Assembly (NCBI RefSeq): GCF_000011565.2
Contig: NC_005861.2
Location: 186,001 to 250,000, forward strand
Reading direction: 5' to 3'
DNA: 64,000 nucleotides
DNA from: Candidatus Protochlamydia amoebophila UWE25
GTDB taxonomy: Bacteria > Chlamydiota > Chlamydiia > Chlamydiales > Parachlamydiaceae
Of the stretch, positions 16,909 to 26,428 are shown one piece after another. Within the stretch, counting starts at the first letter, position 1. Every line of letters starts with the position of its first letter. The notes beneath the pieces are model-generated. The model made no database searches. It was not told the DNA's origin and worked only from the letters and a program-made list of their open reading frames with translations. Made by a program: the position numbers and the translations under genes.

Positions 16909-18597
16909 GTGATGATGATTCGTTTATATACATGTATTTTTGTATTTCTTTTAAATATTTTAGGGTCTGAGGAGCTTAAACCAGATTTAACAATCATGGT
17001 TCCCATGAGAGATGGAGTATCTCTTCCCACAGATCTTTATTTGCCAACTCCAGAAGCTCGAAATCTTCCTTGCATTTTGATTAGAAGCCCTGCTGGTCGC
17101 GATTCGACATGGAAAAGTTTCGCCTCAATGGCAAAAGCAGGATATGTGATTGCAATTCAAGATACGCGTAGTGTATTAGATCTTGAAGGAAAAACATTTC
17201 CTTTTTTGTCAGATGGATGGGGAAAATTGCAAGATGGATATGATGCGGTAGAATGGCTGGCTAAAAGTCCCTATACGAATGGAAAAATTGGAACATGGGG
17301 TTCTTCAGCTGTAGGAATCACGCAACTACTCCTGGCTCCCACTCAACCTCCGCATTTGGTTTGCCAATACATTATTGTAGCTGCAGCGAGTTTATATCAT
17401 CATGGACTTTTTCCTGGAGGACTTTTGCTCAAGCATCAAGCTGAAAGTTGGCTTGGTTATTACGCTCGTGACACTGGTGTTCTTAATTACGTTTCTCAAC
17501 GGCCTTTCTATAACGAGTTTTGGAAACAATTAAATACCTCTGAAATGGCCCATCGAGTGAAAATCCCCGGAATGTTAGTCGCAGGTTGGTATGATACTTT
17601 CTTACAAGGAACTTTAGATGCATTTGAAGCAAGACAACGAGAAGGTGAAGAAGGGGCTAAAGGAAAACAAAAATTAATTATTGGCCCTTGGACACACTTT
17701 TGGCCTTTATCTAATCATTTCGGTGATTTTAAAATCCCTGTTGCAGGGGAAAATCCTCCTATGGATATTTCTCCAAAACGTTGGTTTGATCATTATTTAA
17801 AGGGAGAAGTAAATGAAGTTGAATCTCTACCGCCCGTCCTTTATTATGTGATGGGGCCATTTGATGGATCAACTTCAAGCGGAAATATTTGGCGTACATC
17901 TGAGGTATGGCCTGTACCCACTGTGGCTACAGCTTTTTATTTAACTTCTCAACACACACTTCAACAAACTCCTCCCTCTCTAGGCCTTTTAGCTTATACG
18001 TATGACCCAACTAACCCTATTCCCACTAGAGGTGGGCGTAATTTATTTTTAGAATCAGGTCCTGTAGATCAACAAAATATTGAAAAAAGAAAGGATATCC
18101 TTGTATTTACAACACATCCTCTGAAGGAAGATCTAGAAATAACGGGAAAGTTATCGGCAAAATTGTTTGTTACCTCAGATCAACAAGACTCAGACATTGT
18201 TGTTCATCTTACAGACGTTTATCCGGATGGTAAAAGTGTTTTGATTTCAGAAGGGGGTATACGTTTAGGAGTATTTTGTTATCAAAATGATTCAAAAATT
18301 GACTTAAAGCCAGACCAACCAGTTGAAGTAGATCTCGACTTATGGTCCACAAGTTTAGTTTTTGCGAAAGGACATTCAATTCGAATTTCTATTAGTAGTT
18401 CTAACTATCCGCGCTACGAAAAAAATCTTAATGTGGGATTAATTGGCAGCCAGAGAGGAGAATTTAAATCTGCACACAATACCATTTATATGGGAGAAAA
18501 ATACCCTTCACAACTTATTTTGCCTGTTGTTCGTAAGGGAGAAACTTGGTTGACAAGAGAGCAACCATCTGTCAAGCCTATGGAAAATTCCTTATGA
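16909..18597 (+). CDS. CocE/NonD-family (peptidase S15-like) hydrolase
   Basis: A 562-residue alpha/beta hydrolase with an apparent N-terminal signal peptide (MMMIRLYTCIFVFLLNILGSE), so probably exported. The N-terminal domain carries VPMRDGVSLPTDLYLP, typical of CocE/X-Pro dipeptidyl peptidases. The nucleophile elbow is WGSSAVG (Ser near residue 130), with candidate Asp in GWYDTFLQGT and His in IGPWTHF. The C-terminal jelly-roll domain (DSDIVVHLTDVYPDGKS, IRISISSSNYPRYEKN) is family-typical. Members cleave esters, acyl amides or X-Pro peptides; the substrate here is unknown. The stop overlaps the next gene as ATGA, an odd pairing with a nucleotidyltransferase. Confidence 0.88.
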   Translation: MMMIRLYTCIFVFLLNILGSEELKPDLTIMVPMRDGVSLPTDLYLPTPEARNLPCILIRSPAGRDSTWKSFASMAKAGYVIAIQDTRSVLDLEGKTFPFLSDGWGKLQDGYDAVEWLAKSPYTNGKIGTWGSSAVGITQLLLAPTQPPHLVCQYIIVAAASLYHHGLFPGGLLLKHQAESWLGYYARDTGVLNYVSQRPFYNEFWKQLNTSEMAHRVKIPGMLVAGWYDTFLQGTLDAFEARQREGEEGAKGKQKLIIGPWTHFWPLSNHFGDFKIPVAGENPPMDISPKRWFDHYLKGEVNEVESLPPVLYYVMGPFDGSTSSGNIWRTSEVWPVPTVATAFYLTSQHTLQQTPPSLGLLAYTYDPTNPIPTRGGRNLFLESGPVDQQNIEKRKDILVFTTHPLKEDLEITGKLSAKLFVTSDQQDSDIVVHLTDVYPDGKSVLISEGGIRLGVFCYQNDSKIDLKPDQPVEVDLDLWSTSLVFAKGHSIRISISSSNYPRYEKNLNVGLIGSQRGEFKSAHNTIYMGEKYPSQLILPVVRKGETWLTREQPSVKPMENSL

Positions 18598-19289
18598 AAG
18601 TCGTAATTTTAGCAGCAGGAAAAGGAAGTCGATTAGATCATTCGGAAGGACATGATCCTAAAGCTTTAACTCGTTTAATCAATCGTCAAACAATTTTAGA
18701 GTATCAATTAAATGCTTTAAAAACCTATATTTCATTAGATCAAGTTTTCATTGTCGTTGGTTATCAGAAAGAAAAGATCATGGATATTTTTCCTGAACTT
18801 CTGTATGTTTATAATCCTGACTTCGAGCAAGAAAACACAGCTAAGAGTCTTGCAAGAGCCCTTAAAAAAATTGATGAAGACGTTTTATGGATAAATGGAG
18901 ATGTTATTTTTTATCCTTCTATCCTAAAAACTCTTCTGGATTTTGATCAAACAGCCATGATTGTGAATCGTACGAAAGTAGCGGAGGAAGAAGTTAAGTA
19001 TCGGACTCATAAAAACGGCCAGATTATAGAAATTTCTAAAACAGTTGAATTTCCTGAAGGGGAAGCTCTTGGCATTAATTTTTACAAAAAAAGAGACTTA
19101 AATTTGTTAAAAGAGTCTCTAAATATTTGTGAAAATCAAGATTATTTTGAAAAGGCTATTGAGAAATGTATAAAGAAAGGACAAGTTGTTCAACCCGTCT
19201 TAATTGAAATCAATCAATGTGCAGAAATAGATTTCCCCGAAGATCTAGTTAAGGTTAATCAACTTTTGCAAGCTTGGCAAAATTTTTAA
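18594..19289 (+). CDS. LicC-like sugar/choline-phosphate nucleotidyltransferase
   Basis: A 231-residue NTP-transferase domain protein. The signature LAAGKGSRLDHSEGHDPKAL at residues 5-24 is the nucleotide-binding loop. A metal-binding Asp occurs in WINGDVIFYPS near 100, and NRTKVAEEEVKY follows. The resemblance is to LicC-type CTP:phosphocholine cytidylyltransferases and other small sugar-phosphate nucleotidyltransferases; the actual substrate is not readable. The ATG at 18594 lies in the overlap with the hydrolase gene, and the frame upstream of it is only a read-through of that gene. Confidence 0.78.
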   Translation: MKVVILAAGKGSRLDHSEGHDPKALTRLINRQTILEYQLNALKTYISLDQVFIVVGYQKEKIMDIFPELLYVYNPDFEQENTAKSLARALKKIDEDVLWINGDVIFYPSILKTLLDFDQTAMIVNRTKVAEEEVKYRTHKNGQIIEISKTVEFPEGEALGINFYKKRDLNLLKESLNICENQDYFEKAIEKCIKKGQVVQPVLIEINQCAEIDFPEDLVKVNQLLQAWQNF

Positions 19290-19318
19290 AATCTTCGTTT
19301 TTATTTAAGGATTAAATC

Positions 19319-22300
19319 GTGTCTCGCTTTCGTCGTCAAAAACGAATTGATTTTAATCATTATGATATTCCGACTAAAGCTAATCGAATTTTGAATTGTA
19401 TTTTGATAGCGATGATTTTGATTATCATTAGAGTTTGGAATTTAGCTGTCATTCAATATGATCAAAAGTTGGAAGAGTCTCAAAAGCCGCAACGAAAAGT
19501 TGTCATTGAACCTGCAACGCGAGCAACTATACGAGATCGATTCAACCTTCCTCTTGCTCTTAACCGCCCACAGTATCAAGCCACTATTCTTTATTCTCAA
19601 TTAAAAGATATTCCATCTTTTGAATGGCAAAAAAATGCACAAGGAAAAAGAGTCAAGATTTTCAAAAGAAAAATATATATTCGTGATTTAGCTCAATTAC
19701 TAGCTTCTGAATTAAATTTAGATGCTGAACGCATTGAAGATTTGATTCACTCTAAAGCTTCTTATTATGCACAAGTTCCTTTTGTCATCAAAGAGCAAAT
19801 AAGCGAATCGGAATTTTATCGCCTTAAAATGTTAGAAAAGGATTGGCCTGGGATACATACTCGTTTGTTATCTAAGCGATACTATCCTAAAGGAAGAGTA
19901 GGGGCTGATATTATTGGATATATGGGAGCGATTAATAAACAAGAATATGAAAAAATTTTTCACGAAATTAAAGGATTACAAACTTTTATTCGTGAACGGG
20001 AAGAAGGGATAGAAACCGAGTTACCCTTGGGTATTTCAAGCTCTTTTCATGCTCGAAAAAGACTTAAAGATTTAGAAGAAAAAGCCTATACGATTCATGA
20101 TTATATTGGTAAAACTGGAATAGAAGGTATTTATGAAGAGGATCTTAGAGGTTTTTATGGCAAACGGAACTACTATTCTGATTCAAGAGGAAATTTTTTG
20201 TGGGAACTCCCAGGTTCAAGAACCCCTTTGTCGGGTCACAGAATACTTTTAACGATTTCTGCTGAATTGCAAGAGTATGCCGAACAATTACTTGCACAAA
20301 ATGAAGAATTAAGGTTAGTACGTAAGTCAGCTTTAGGACCTGTAAAAAAAACAGTAATTGCACAAAAAGAGCCTTGGATAAAGGGAGGAGCTATTGTGGC
20401 AATGCAACCTTATTCTGGGGATATTATCGCATTGGCTTCTTACCCTCGTTTTGATCCTAATGATTTTATTTCATTTGGAAAAGGAGGTGATTTTAAGCAA
20501 AAAAAAGAAAACATTAATCGTTGGTTTGAAAATGACGTATATTTAGCTGATCTTTGGAATCAAACTTTACCGTTGCAAAGAGAGCGTTATGATCAATTGA
20601 CGCAAACATTTTATGATGAAAAAAAAATATTAACTTGGCAAACGTACCTAGATTTTATTCTTCCAGCAAAGAGTCTGTTAAGATCTAAAATGGACCATAT
20701 GCAAACCATTGGCCAAGCGATTCAACTCCAAAGATCAGTCGAAGCTTTGCGTGCTCTTTATCCTGACTGGAATCTTTATACTTTATTTAACTGTCTTTAT
20801 GCAGATGAAAATCATGAAGCTTTTAAGCCTATTTTAAAGTTATCTGAAAAGCAAAAATTGTTAATTGATTTTCAAAAACATCAGGATGAAGCTGCGCTCA
20901 TTAAAAAAGATTTAGATCCCTATTTAGAAGAGCTTTCACAAAATTATGATAAAGTTTTGTTTATAGATTTATGTCGGCTTGCTTTAGATGAAACTCGTTT
21001 TTCAGAAGATCTTTTAAGGGAAGTTAAAGATCAATCGCTAGCCAATTTTCGAGATTGGACGGGAAGCTTTGTCAAAATTCAGTCAGTTGTCAAAGAAATG
21101 ACAAAAGAATTATTTCATGATATCGATTTTAAAGATTGGCGTATCCACGAAGAAAAATCTTTTTTAAAACAGAAGCGGCTAGAGGAGAAGTCGGCAAAAA
21201 TTTATCCAAAGCCTTATTTAGATTATTTAGATCAAGAAGAAAATAAACTTTTTCAGAATTTTTGGTTAACCTATCAGTGGGATTTAATCGAAGCTTTTTT
21301 AAATGGAAAACAAATTTTAACAGAAAATACGCATTTAATGATTTATCTTGACCATTTCCGAAAATGGCATCAAGAGTTAATCCAAGGGGCTCATCAAGCT
21401 GTTGAATGGAAAAAAGAATTTGACCATTTGCAAAAATTGCCTAACTTAGCATCGGATAATTTTGTTAGTTATTTACAAACAATGCGTTCATATGACGAGC
21501 TTAAACGTCCTCTATTTGGTAAATATCGGTATTTAAGAAACCAAAAAGAGCTATTAGAAAAGCATTTAGCAATGGCTTTTTATCCAGTTTATGGATTTGG
21601 ATATGCTCGTTCTCATGCTTATCGACAAGCAACAATTCAAGGATCATTATTTAAACTAGTGACAGCTTATGCGGCGTTAACTCAACGTTACCAAAAACTA
21701 GATAAAAAAGTTGTGACATTTCATGATTTAAATCCTTTAACAATGATCGATGAGATTTTTCATATTGGAAATACCCGTTATATTGGTTATACAGATGAGG
21801 GGAAGCCTATTCCACAATTGTATAAAGGAGGACGGCTACCGCGAAGTTTAGCACATCGGCATACAGGCAAGTTAGACCTTATCAAAGCTTTAGAAGTTTC
21901 TAGCAATCCTTATTTTTCTCTTTTAGCGGCAGAACATCTAGATCATCCCACCGATTTGGCTGATGCAGCACGTCTTTTTTCTTTTGGAAGTCGTACTGGA
22001 ATTGAATTATCTGCTGAAATTTCAGGCAAGGTTCCGACTGACCTGGAATCAAATCGAACTGGTTTATACGCTATGGCAATAGGCCAACACTCTCTTGTTG
22101 TAACTCCTTTGCAAACGGCTGTGATGTTAGCTGCTATTGCAAATGGAGGAAAGATTTTGAAACCTAAAATTGTGCATTTGACTGCAGGTAGAGAACCTTT
22201 GCGAGGAAATGATCAAATTTCATGCCCTCCCCATTTTCTTTATCAGAATAGTTTTGCTTTAGTGGGATTGGATTTTCCTCTTTTTACAGCAATTTCTAAT

Positions 22301-22783
22301 CAAAATCAGGAAAGTTTAGTAAAAATTATTGCCACTGAAGTTAAACGAGAAATTTTTATGCCTGAAATTGTTAGACAGATGCTTTTAAAAGGATTAAAAG
22401 CCGCTGCTATGAAATCTCACCAAGACAATCTTTCTAGTTTGACAAGAATTTACAAACAGCATCCTGAAGCTATTCGACAATTTACTGAAATGAAAGACCA
22501 ACTTCTTGGAAAAACAAGTACTTCTGAATCTGTAGAAAATATTGATTTAGATTTAGCAGAAGGAACAAACATTTATACGCATGTTTGGTTTGGCAGTATA
22601 GCCTTTGACCAAGGGAAAAGTGAAAAACATAAAAATGTTTTTATTTTTAAAGATGAGTTCGGTCAACCAGAACTTGTTATTGTCGTCTATTTACGCTATG
22701 GGGGATATGGGAAAGAAGCGGCTCCTTTAGCTGCTCAAATGATTAAAAAATGGCGGGAACTTAAGCTGAAATATCAGAATTAA
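19319..22783 (+). CDS. mrdA: Penicillin-binding protein 2, giant chlamydial form
   Basis: A peptidoglycan transpeptidase of 1154 residues, almost twice the size of E. coli PBP2 (about 630), as is usual for chlamydial PBP2. One N-terminal helix (residues ~27-47) precedes the dimerisation region (PATRATIRDRFNLPLALN). The transpeptidase domain starts near 355 (GGAIVAMQPYSGDIIALASYP). The active Ser776 lies in GSLFKL (SxxK), and S861-S862-N863 is the SxN motif. The third motif reads KTST (1065-1068), with Ser where the usual KTG has Gly. A helical insertion of about 340 residues separates the first strand from SxxK. The start is GTG behind AAGGA. It works with RodA (encoded at 59054) in MreB-linked wall synthesis. 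Confidence 0.93.
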   Translation: MSRFRRQKRIDFNHYDIPTKANRILNCILIAMILIIIRVWNLAVIQYDQKLEESQKPQRKVVIEPATRATIRDRFNLPLALNRPQYQATILYSQLKDIPSFEWQKNAQGKRVKIFKRKIYIRDLAQLLASELNLDAERIEDLIHSKASYYAQVPFVIKEQISESEFYRLKMLEKDWPGIHTRLLSKRYYPKGRVGADIIGYMGAINKQEYEKIFHEIKGLQTFIREREEGIETELPLGISSSFHARKRLKDLEEKAYTIHDYIGKTGIEGIYEEDLRGFYGKRNYYSDSRGNFLWELPGSRTPLSGHRILLTISAELQEYAEQLLAQNEELRLVRKSALGPVKKTVIAQKEPWIKGGAIVAMQPYSGDIIALASYPRFDPNDFISFGKGGDFKQKKENINRWFENDVYLADLWNQTLPLQRERYDQLTQTFYDEKKILTWQTYLDFILPAKSLLRSKMDHMQTIGQAIQLQRSVEALRALYPDWNLYTLFNCLYADENHEAFKPILKLSEKQKLLIDFQKHQDEAALIKKDLDPYLEELSQNYDKVLFIDLCRLALDETRFSEDLLREVKDQSLANFRDWTGSFVKIQSVVKEMTKELFHDIDFKDWRIHEEKSFLKQKRLEEKSAKIYPKPYLDYLDQEENKLFQNFWLTYQWDLIEAFLNGKQILTENTHLMIYLDHFRKWHQELIQGAHQAVEWKKEFDHLQKLPNLASDNFVSYLQTMRSYDELKRPLFGKYRYLRNQKELLEKHLAMAFYPVYGFGYARSHAYRQATIQGSLFKLVTAYAALTQRYQKLDKKVVTFHDLNPLTMIDEIFHIGNTRYIGYTDEGKPIPQLYKGGRLPRSLAHRHTGKLDLIKALEVSSNPYFSLLAAEHLDHPTDLADAARLFSFGSRTGIELSAEISGKVPTDLESNRTGLYAMAIGQHSLVVTPLQTAVMLAAIANGGKILKPKIVHLTAGREPLRGNDQISCPPHFLYQNSFALVGLDFPLFTAISNQNQESLVKIIATEVKREIFMPEIVRQMLLKGLKAAAMKSHQDNLSSLTRIYKQHPEAIRQFTEMKDQLLGKTSTSESVENIDLDLAEGTNIYTHVWFGSIAFDQGKSEKHKNVFIFKDEFGQPELVIVVYLRYGGYGKEAAPLAAQMIKKWRELKLKYQN

Positions 22784-22861
22784 ACTTAAGTTAATGATAA
22801 GAATTTGAAAAAAGCCTGTTGCATAAAAATAATTAAATAGGAATAATATTGCTCATTCCAC

Positions 22862-22932
22862 GCGCCTGTAGTTCAATGGTAGAACAGTAGCCTTCCAAGC
22901 TACGAGTGTCAGTTCGATTCTGATCAGGCGCT
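22862..22932 (+). tRNA. tRNA-Gly (anticodon TCC)
   Basis: A complete cloverleaf can be drawn by hand: acceptor GCGCCTG pairs with CAGGCGC (22925-22931), the D arm is GTTCAATGGTAGAAC, the anticodon stem GTAGC/GCTAC holds loop CTTCCAA, and the T arm is TCAG-TTCGATT-CTGA. The discriminator is T, normal for tRNA-Gly. CCA is not encoded, so it depends on CCA addition. It lies just upstream of rpsB on the same strand. Confidence 0.95.
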
Positions 22933-23002
22933 ATAGATTCGTACCAAACCGGTATTATAATCTTTATGAGCTTCGATCGAGGCCATATTTATCAATAAAA
23001 AC

Positions 23003-23887
23003 ATGTTTAACCAAGACCGAAATCTTGCGTATCAGCAAGATGCCGTCGTCAACATAAAGGGACAAGGCTTGGCTCAGAATAAAAACCAAACACTACCTAT
23101 TTCCATTAAAGATTTGCTAGAAGCAGGGGCCCATTTTGGTCACCAAACTAGCCGTTGGAATCCGAAAATGAAGCGTTTCATTTTCGAAGAACGCAATGGT
23201 CTTTACATCATAGATCTTGCAAAAACATTACAACAAATCCGTAATGCAGTAGACATTGTAAGAGATGTTGTTGCTAAGCATAAATCTATTTTATTTGTCG
23301 GAACAAAAAAACAAGCAAAAGCTGTTTTACGTGAATTATCTGAACAATGTGGTGAGTTTTACGTTTGCGAAAGATGGTTAGGTGGAATGCTTACGAACCT
23401 TTCAACTATTCGCCAATCTGTTAAAAAACTAGAGCGTATTGAAAAAAGAATTTCTACTGGCGGCGAAGGTTTAACTAAAAAAGAAATTTCTTTGTTAACG
23501 AAAGATCAAATTAAATTGGAAAAAAACTTATCCGGTGTACGATCTATGCGTAAACCACCTGGATTAGTCATTGTTGTTGATCCAAGTAAAGAACATTTAG
23601 CGGTAGCAGAAGCTAATAAATTGGGTATTCCTGTCATGGGATTAGTCGATACAAATTGTGACCCAGATCCAATCGAACATGTTATTGCTTGTAATGATGA
23701 TGCTTTAAAAAGCATTAAGTTGATTCTTGAAACATTAGCAAAAGCTATTATTGATAAGAAAAATGATATTAAAGTTTATGCTAGTAAAGAAGAACAAACT
23801 GAAGAAGCCGAAGAAGAAACTTTATCTTCTAAGTATCGTGAACAAGATTTTCAAGAAGCTAAGAGTGGTGCAAGAGGAGAAAAATAA
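23003..23887 (+). CDS. rpsB: 30S ribosomal protein S2
   Basis: A 294-residue S2 protein needed late in 30S assembly. LLEAGAHFGHQTSRWNPKMKRFIF, GTKKQAKAVLRELSEQ and RWLGGMLTNLSTI are unmistakable. It is longer than the E. coli protein (241): about 30 extra residues lie before ISIKDLLEAG, and an acidic tail (EEQTEEAEEETLSS) ends it. The ATG at 23003 has no clear ribosome binding site; an internal TTG near 23069 behind GGGACAAGG would give a more usual N-terminus and is an alternative. It is co-transcribed with tsf, which starts one base after its stop. Confidence 0.96.
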   Translation: MFNQDRNLAYQQDAVVNIKGQGLAQNKNQTLPISIKDLLEAGAHFGHQTSRWNPKMKRFIFEERNGLYIIDLAKTLQQIRNAVDIVRDVVAKHKSILFVGTKKQAKAVLRELSEQCGEFYVCERWLGGMLTNLSTIRQSVKKLERIEKRISTGGEGLTKKEISLLTKDQIKLEKNLSGVRSMRKPPGLVIVVDPSKEHLAVAEANKLGIPVMGLVDTNCDPDPIEHVIACNDDALKSIKLILETLAKAIIDKKNDIKVYASKEEQTEEAEEETLSSKYREQDFQEAKSGARGEK

Positions 23888-23888
23888 T

Positions 23889-24737
23889 ATGGCGGCTGTA
23901 ACTCCTGCGTTGATTAAAGAACTGCGCGAACGCACTGGCGTTGGCATGGGAAAATGTAAAGAAGCATTAGAAGAAGCAAATGGTGATATGGAGTTGGCAA
24001 TTGCCAATCTTCGTAAAGCTGGAATGGCTTCTGCAGTAAAAAAAGAAGGCCGCGAAACGAAAGAAGGTATGATCGGTACAGCTGAAAATGAAAAAACAAT
24101 AGCAATTGTTGAAGTCAATGCTGAAACTGATTTCGTTGTGAAGAACGAAAGATTTAAAGAATTTCTTGAAAACATTGCTCGTGAAGTAGCAAATACTAAT
24201 CCTTCTTCTCTAGACGCATTTTTACAGCAAAAGTATTCAAAAGAATCTTCTTTGACTGTTGACCAATACAGAGCAACAATCGTTCAAACGATTGGTGAAA
24301 ATATTCAGATCAAACGTATTATGACTCTACAGAAAAGCCCAGAGCGTTCATTTGGTATTTATTCGCATTTAGGCGGAAAAATTGTAACGATGGTGGAAAT
24401 TACTGGTAGTAATCAAGAAGAAGCCTTAGCTAAAGATATTGCGATGCATATTGCGGCTACTGCACCTGACTACTTATCTCCAGAAAAAATTCCGCAAGAA
24501 ATTATTACAAGTGAAAAAGACATTGCAAAAGGTCAAATTCAAGGAAAGCCTGCTAATATTGTCGATAAAATCGTAGAAGGAAAAATTAATGCATTCTATG
24601 ATACTAATTGTTTAGTGCGCCAAAAATACATCAAAGATGATAGTTTAAGCATTACAGATTTAGTAAATCAACGTAGCAAAGTAGTTGGCAAAGAATTAGC
24701 TGTTACAAACTTCATTCGTTGGAATGTGGGCCAATAA
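23889..24737 (+). CDS. tsf: Translation elongation factor Ts
   Basis: A 282-residue guanine nucleotide exchange factor for EF-Tu. The N-terminal UBA-like domain has LIKELRERTGVGMGKCKEAL and the core carries VEVNAETDFVVKNERF, the EF-Ts signature that contacts EF-Tu. The ATG at 23889 is preceded by AGAGGAG located in the last codons of rpsB; the longer upstream frame is read-through of rpsB in another frame. It is followed by a strong terminator, closing the rpsB-tsf operon. Confidence 0.97.
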   Translation: MAAVTPALIKELRERTGVGMGKCKEALEEANGDMELAIANLRKAGMASAVKKEGRETKEGMIGTAENEKTIAIVEVNAETDFVVKNERFKEFLENIAREVANTNPSSLDAFLQQKYSKESSLTVDQYRATIVQTIGENIQIKRIMTLQKSPERSFGIYSHLGGKIVTMVEITGSNQEEALAKDIAMHIAATAPDYLSPEKIPQEIITSEKDIAKGQIQGKPANIVDKIVEGKINAFYDTNCLVRQKYIKDDSLSITDLVNQRSKVVGKELAVTNFIRWNVGQ

Positions 24738-24764
24738 TAATCATTTATCTTAATGATTTCATTC

Positions 24765-24801
24765 AAAGGGTTTAGATAAAAATTTATCTAAACCCTTTTT
24801 T
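24765..24801 (+). terminator. Rho-independent terminator after tsf
   Basis: A 16-bp perfect inverted repeat (24765-24780 with 24783-24798) contains an AAAGGGTTTAGATAAA arm and is followed by TTTTTTATTT. It is a strong intrinsic terminator for the rpsB-tsf transcript. Confidence 0.85.
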
Positions 24802-25093
24802 ATTTAAAGTGCCTCTAATTCATCAAAATTTACTAAGCACATTTGAAACTTTTCTTTGTATAAACTGAAAGTTTATAAACTCGGGAAAAAGAAAAATAAG
24901 AGCACTAATTTCAAAACGACCTTTTCAGAATCCAAGGATTGCTTTAATTGCAACTGACATTAAAAATTAAATTTAAAAAAAATCATTGCAAATAATTTTT
25001 AAAAAAAACTACAGTGAAAAACTGGTAAATATTTTGTATTTATTTTAAATTATTGATTATAAATCATTTATGTATTCAACAATAAAGTTTTTT
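24802..25093. promoter_or_regulatory. Leader region of the collagen-like gene
   Basis: About 290 AT-rich bases with no gene. A weak candidate promoter, TTGTAT (25034-25039) and TTATAA (25057-25062) with a 17-base spacer, would put the transcription start close to 25068. That favours the ATG at 25094 over the one at 25070. Confidence 0.3.
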
Positions 25094-26272
25094 ATGAACA
25101 CCAAAAAATTCTTTTTCAAAATCCTGATCCTCTTTACTGGATTTTACCCGTTAGAAAATAGTGCACAAGCGCAGACCGATTTTTTTTATGAAGATTTGTA
25201 TACCAATGATACTGGTATTTTCCCTGCTTTGAACCAATCGGAAGAGTTTTTTGTTATCCATGAGCCTGATGGTAAATTAATCACCTATTACCATCCATCA
25301 GGGACTAACATTGTCATTAAAGAAATTAAGCAGCAGTCAGATAAACCTTGCGTAACTAGTCTATATTTAATTGAAGATCAAGGTATCTATGTAAAAACTG
25401 TCACTGATGCCAATTCCATTGAGACTTTAGAAAGAGATGATAAAATCATTTTGGCTCTTCACGAAGCTATTTATGCCAATTCATGTGAAAAATTAGAGTT
25501 ATTATCTTTAACTAAAAATTTGGAAAAAGATCCAAAAACATTAGATAATGTTGTTAATCTTTTAAGAAATTCCTGTCATAGCAAAAAATGCCCTAAAGGT
25601 CCTCCTGGACCTCAAGGAGCAACAGGTCCACAAGGCCCTCCGGGACCAACAGGTGAAGGTGCAGGTCTAACAGGACCAACTGGTTTAACGGGAGCCACAG
25701 GATTGACAGGAGCTACAGGATTAACTGGAGCGGATGGTTTCCCAGGAGCTGATGGTATGTCAGGGTCTAAAGGTTTGACAGGAGCCACAGGTTTGACAGG
25801 AGCAACGGGATTAACTGGTGCTAGTGGACCAGCTTTTGGCAATAATTATGTTTTTGCCTATGGAATAGAGACACAATCGGTAAATCCATCTCCAGTTAAT
25901 TTGAGCTTTGATGTTTGTCCAATTTTAGATGGTTGGGTGCGTCCAACTAACACAACGTTCACTTGTAAACAAACAGGAATTTATTTAGTTCAGGTGAGAG
26001 GACAATTTACTCTAAATGTAATGGATGCCACATGCGCTCTTTGGGCAACCTTTAATGGCTCCCAAGTTGAAGGAAGCCAGGTTTTTGGGGAATTGAGTGG
26101 AGAACTAACAGCAGACACCATTCCATTGACTACAAATTTTTTATTGAATGCGACAAGTGGCCAAGATCTTATTATCCAAGCTGTCGCTAATCCTGGTGGC
26201 CAGTTTATCGCTCCAGTTGGGGAAGGTAGTCCTCCAACAGCTTGTGCAATCACTATTATTAGGATTTTATAA
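25094..26272 (+). CDS. Secreted collagen-like protein with C1q/TNF-like C-terminal domain
   Basis: About 392 residues. A signal peptide ([18 protein letters not shown], cleavage likely near SAQAQ) precedes a 130-residue helical region and a cysteine pair ([11 protein letters not shown]). About 25 Gly-X-Y triplets follow (25598-25830), first Pro-rich (GPPGPQ) and then dominated by GLTGAT. One extra Ala after the GEG triplet breaks the register. The C-terminal 140 residues are beta-rich ([24 protein letters not shown]) and resemble the C1q/BclA-type trimeric jelly roll. Such proteins form trimeric fibres on cell surfaces, for example Legionella Lcl. A role in contact with amoebae is inference. 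The frame opens at ATG 25070; 25094 gives a cleaner signal peptide. It is monocistronic. Confidence 0.85.
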   Translation: MNTKKFFFKILILFTGFYPLENSAQAQTDFFYEDLYTNDTGIFPALNQSEEFFVIHEPDGKLITYYHPSGTNIVIKEIKQQSDKPCVTSLYLIEDQGIYVKTVTDANSIETLERDDKIILALHEAIYANSCEKLELLSLTKNLEKDPKTLDNVVNLLRNSCHSKKCPKGPPGPQGATGPQGPPGPTGEGAGLTGPTGLTGATGLTGATGLTGADGFPGADGMSGSKGLTGATGLTGATGLTGASGPAFGNNYVFAYGIETQSVNPSPVNLSFDVCPILDGWVRPTNTTFTCKQTGIYLVQVRGQFTLNVMDATCALWATFNGSQVEGSQVFGELSGELTADTIPLTTNFLLNATSGQDLIIQAVANPGGQFIAPVGEGSPPTACAITIIRIL

Positions 26273-26279
26273 TTTAACT

Positions 26280-26307
26280 CCAAACTCAACATAACTGTTG
26301 AGTTTGG
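26280..26307. terminator. Hairpin between collagen-like gene and mutL
   Basis: An 11-bp perfect stem, CCAAACTCAAC with GTTGAGTTTGG, and a 6-base loop lie just after the collagen-like stop. No T run follows on either strand, so it is a structural hairpin or a weak terminator. Confidence 0.45.
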
Positions 26308-26428
26308 AAGCTAGCTATCAAAAATTTATAATTTTAAAAACTATTTAAAAAGTACCTTTTATACGAAATATAAATTCTGGAGTTTCTTTAGAAATTTTGA
26401 TGGAGAATTTTTTTTATTTTTTATAGAT

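Noticed and set aside
22956-22961. TATAAT before rpsB taken as a promoter
   Set aside because: No -35-like hexamer lies at 16-18 bases upstream; that position falls at the 3' end of the tRNA-Gly gene. rpsB may be read from the tRNA promoter.
23822-24175. Minus-strand ORF of 117 codons opposite tsf
   Set aside because: It is antisense to strongly conserved tsf and rpsB sequence, with no family resemblance.
25612-25842. Minus-strand Pro/Ala-rich ORF opposite the collagen-like gene
   Set aside because: It is the antisense of the Gly-X-Y repeats, which automatically gives a PVxPVAPV pattern. No start signal or independent support exists.
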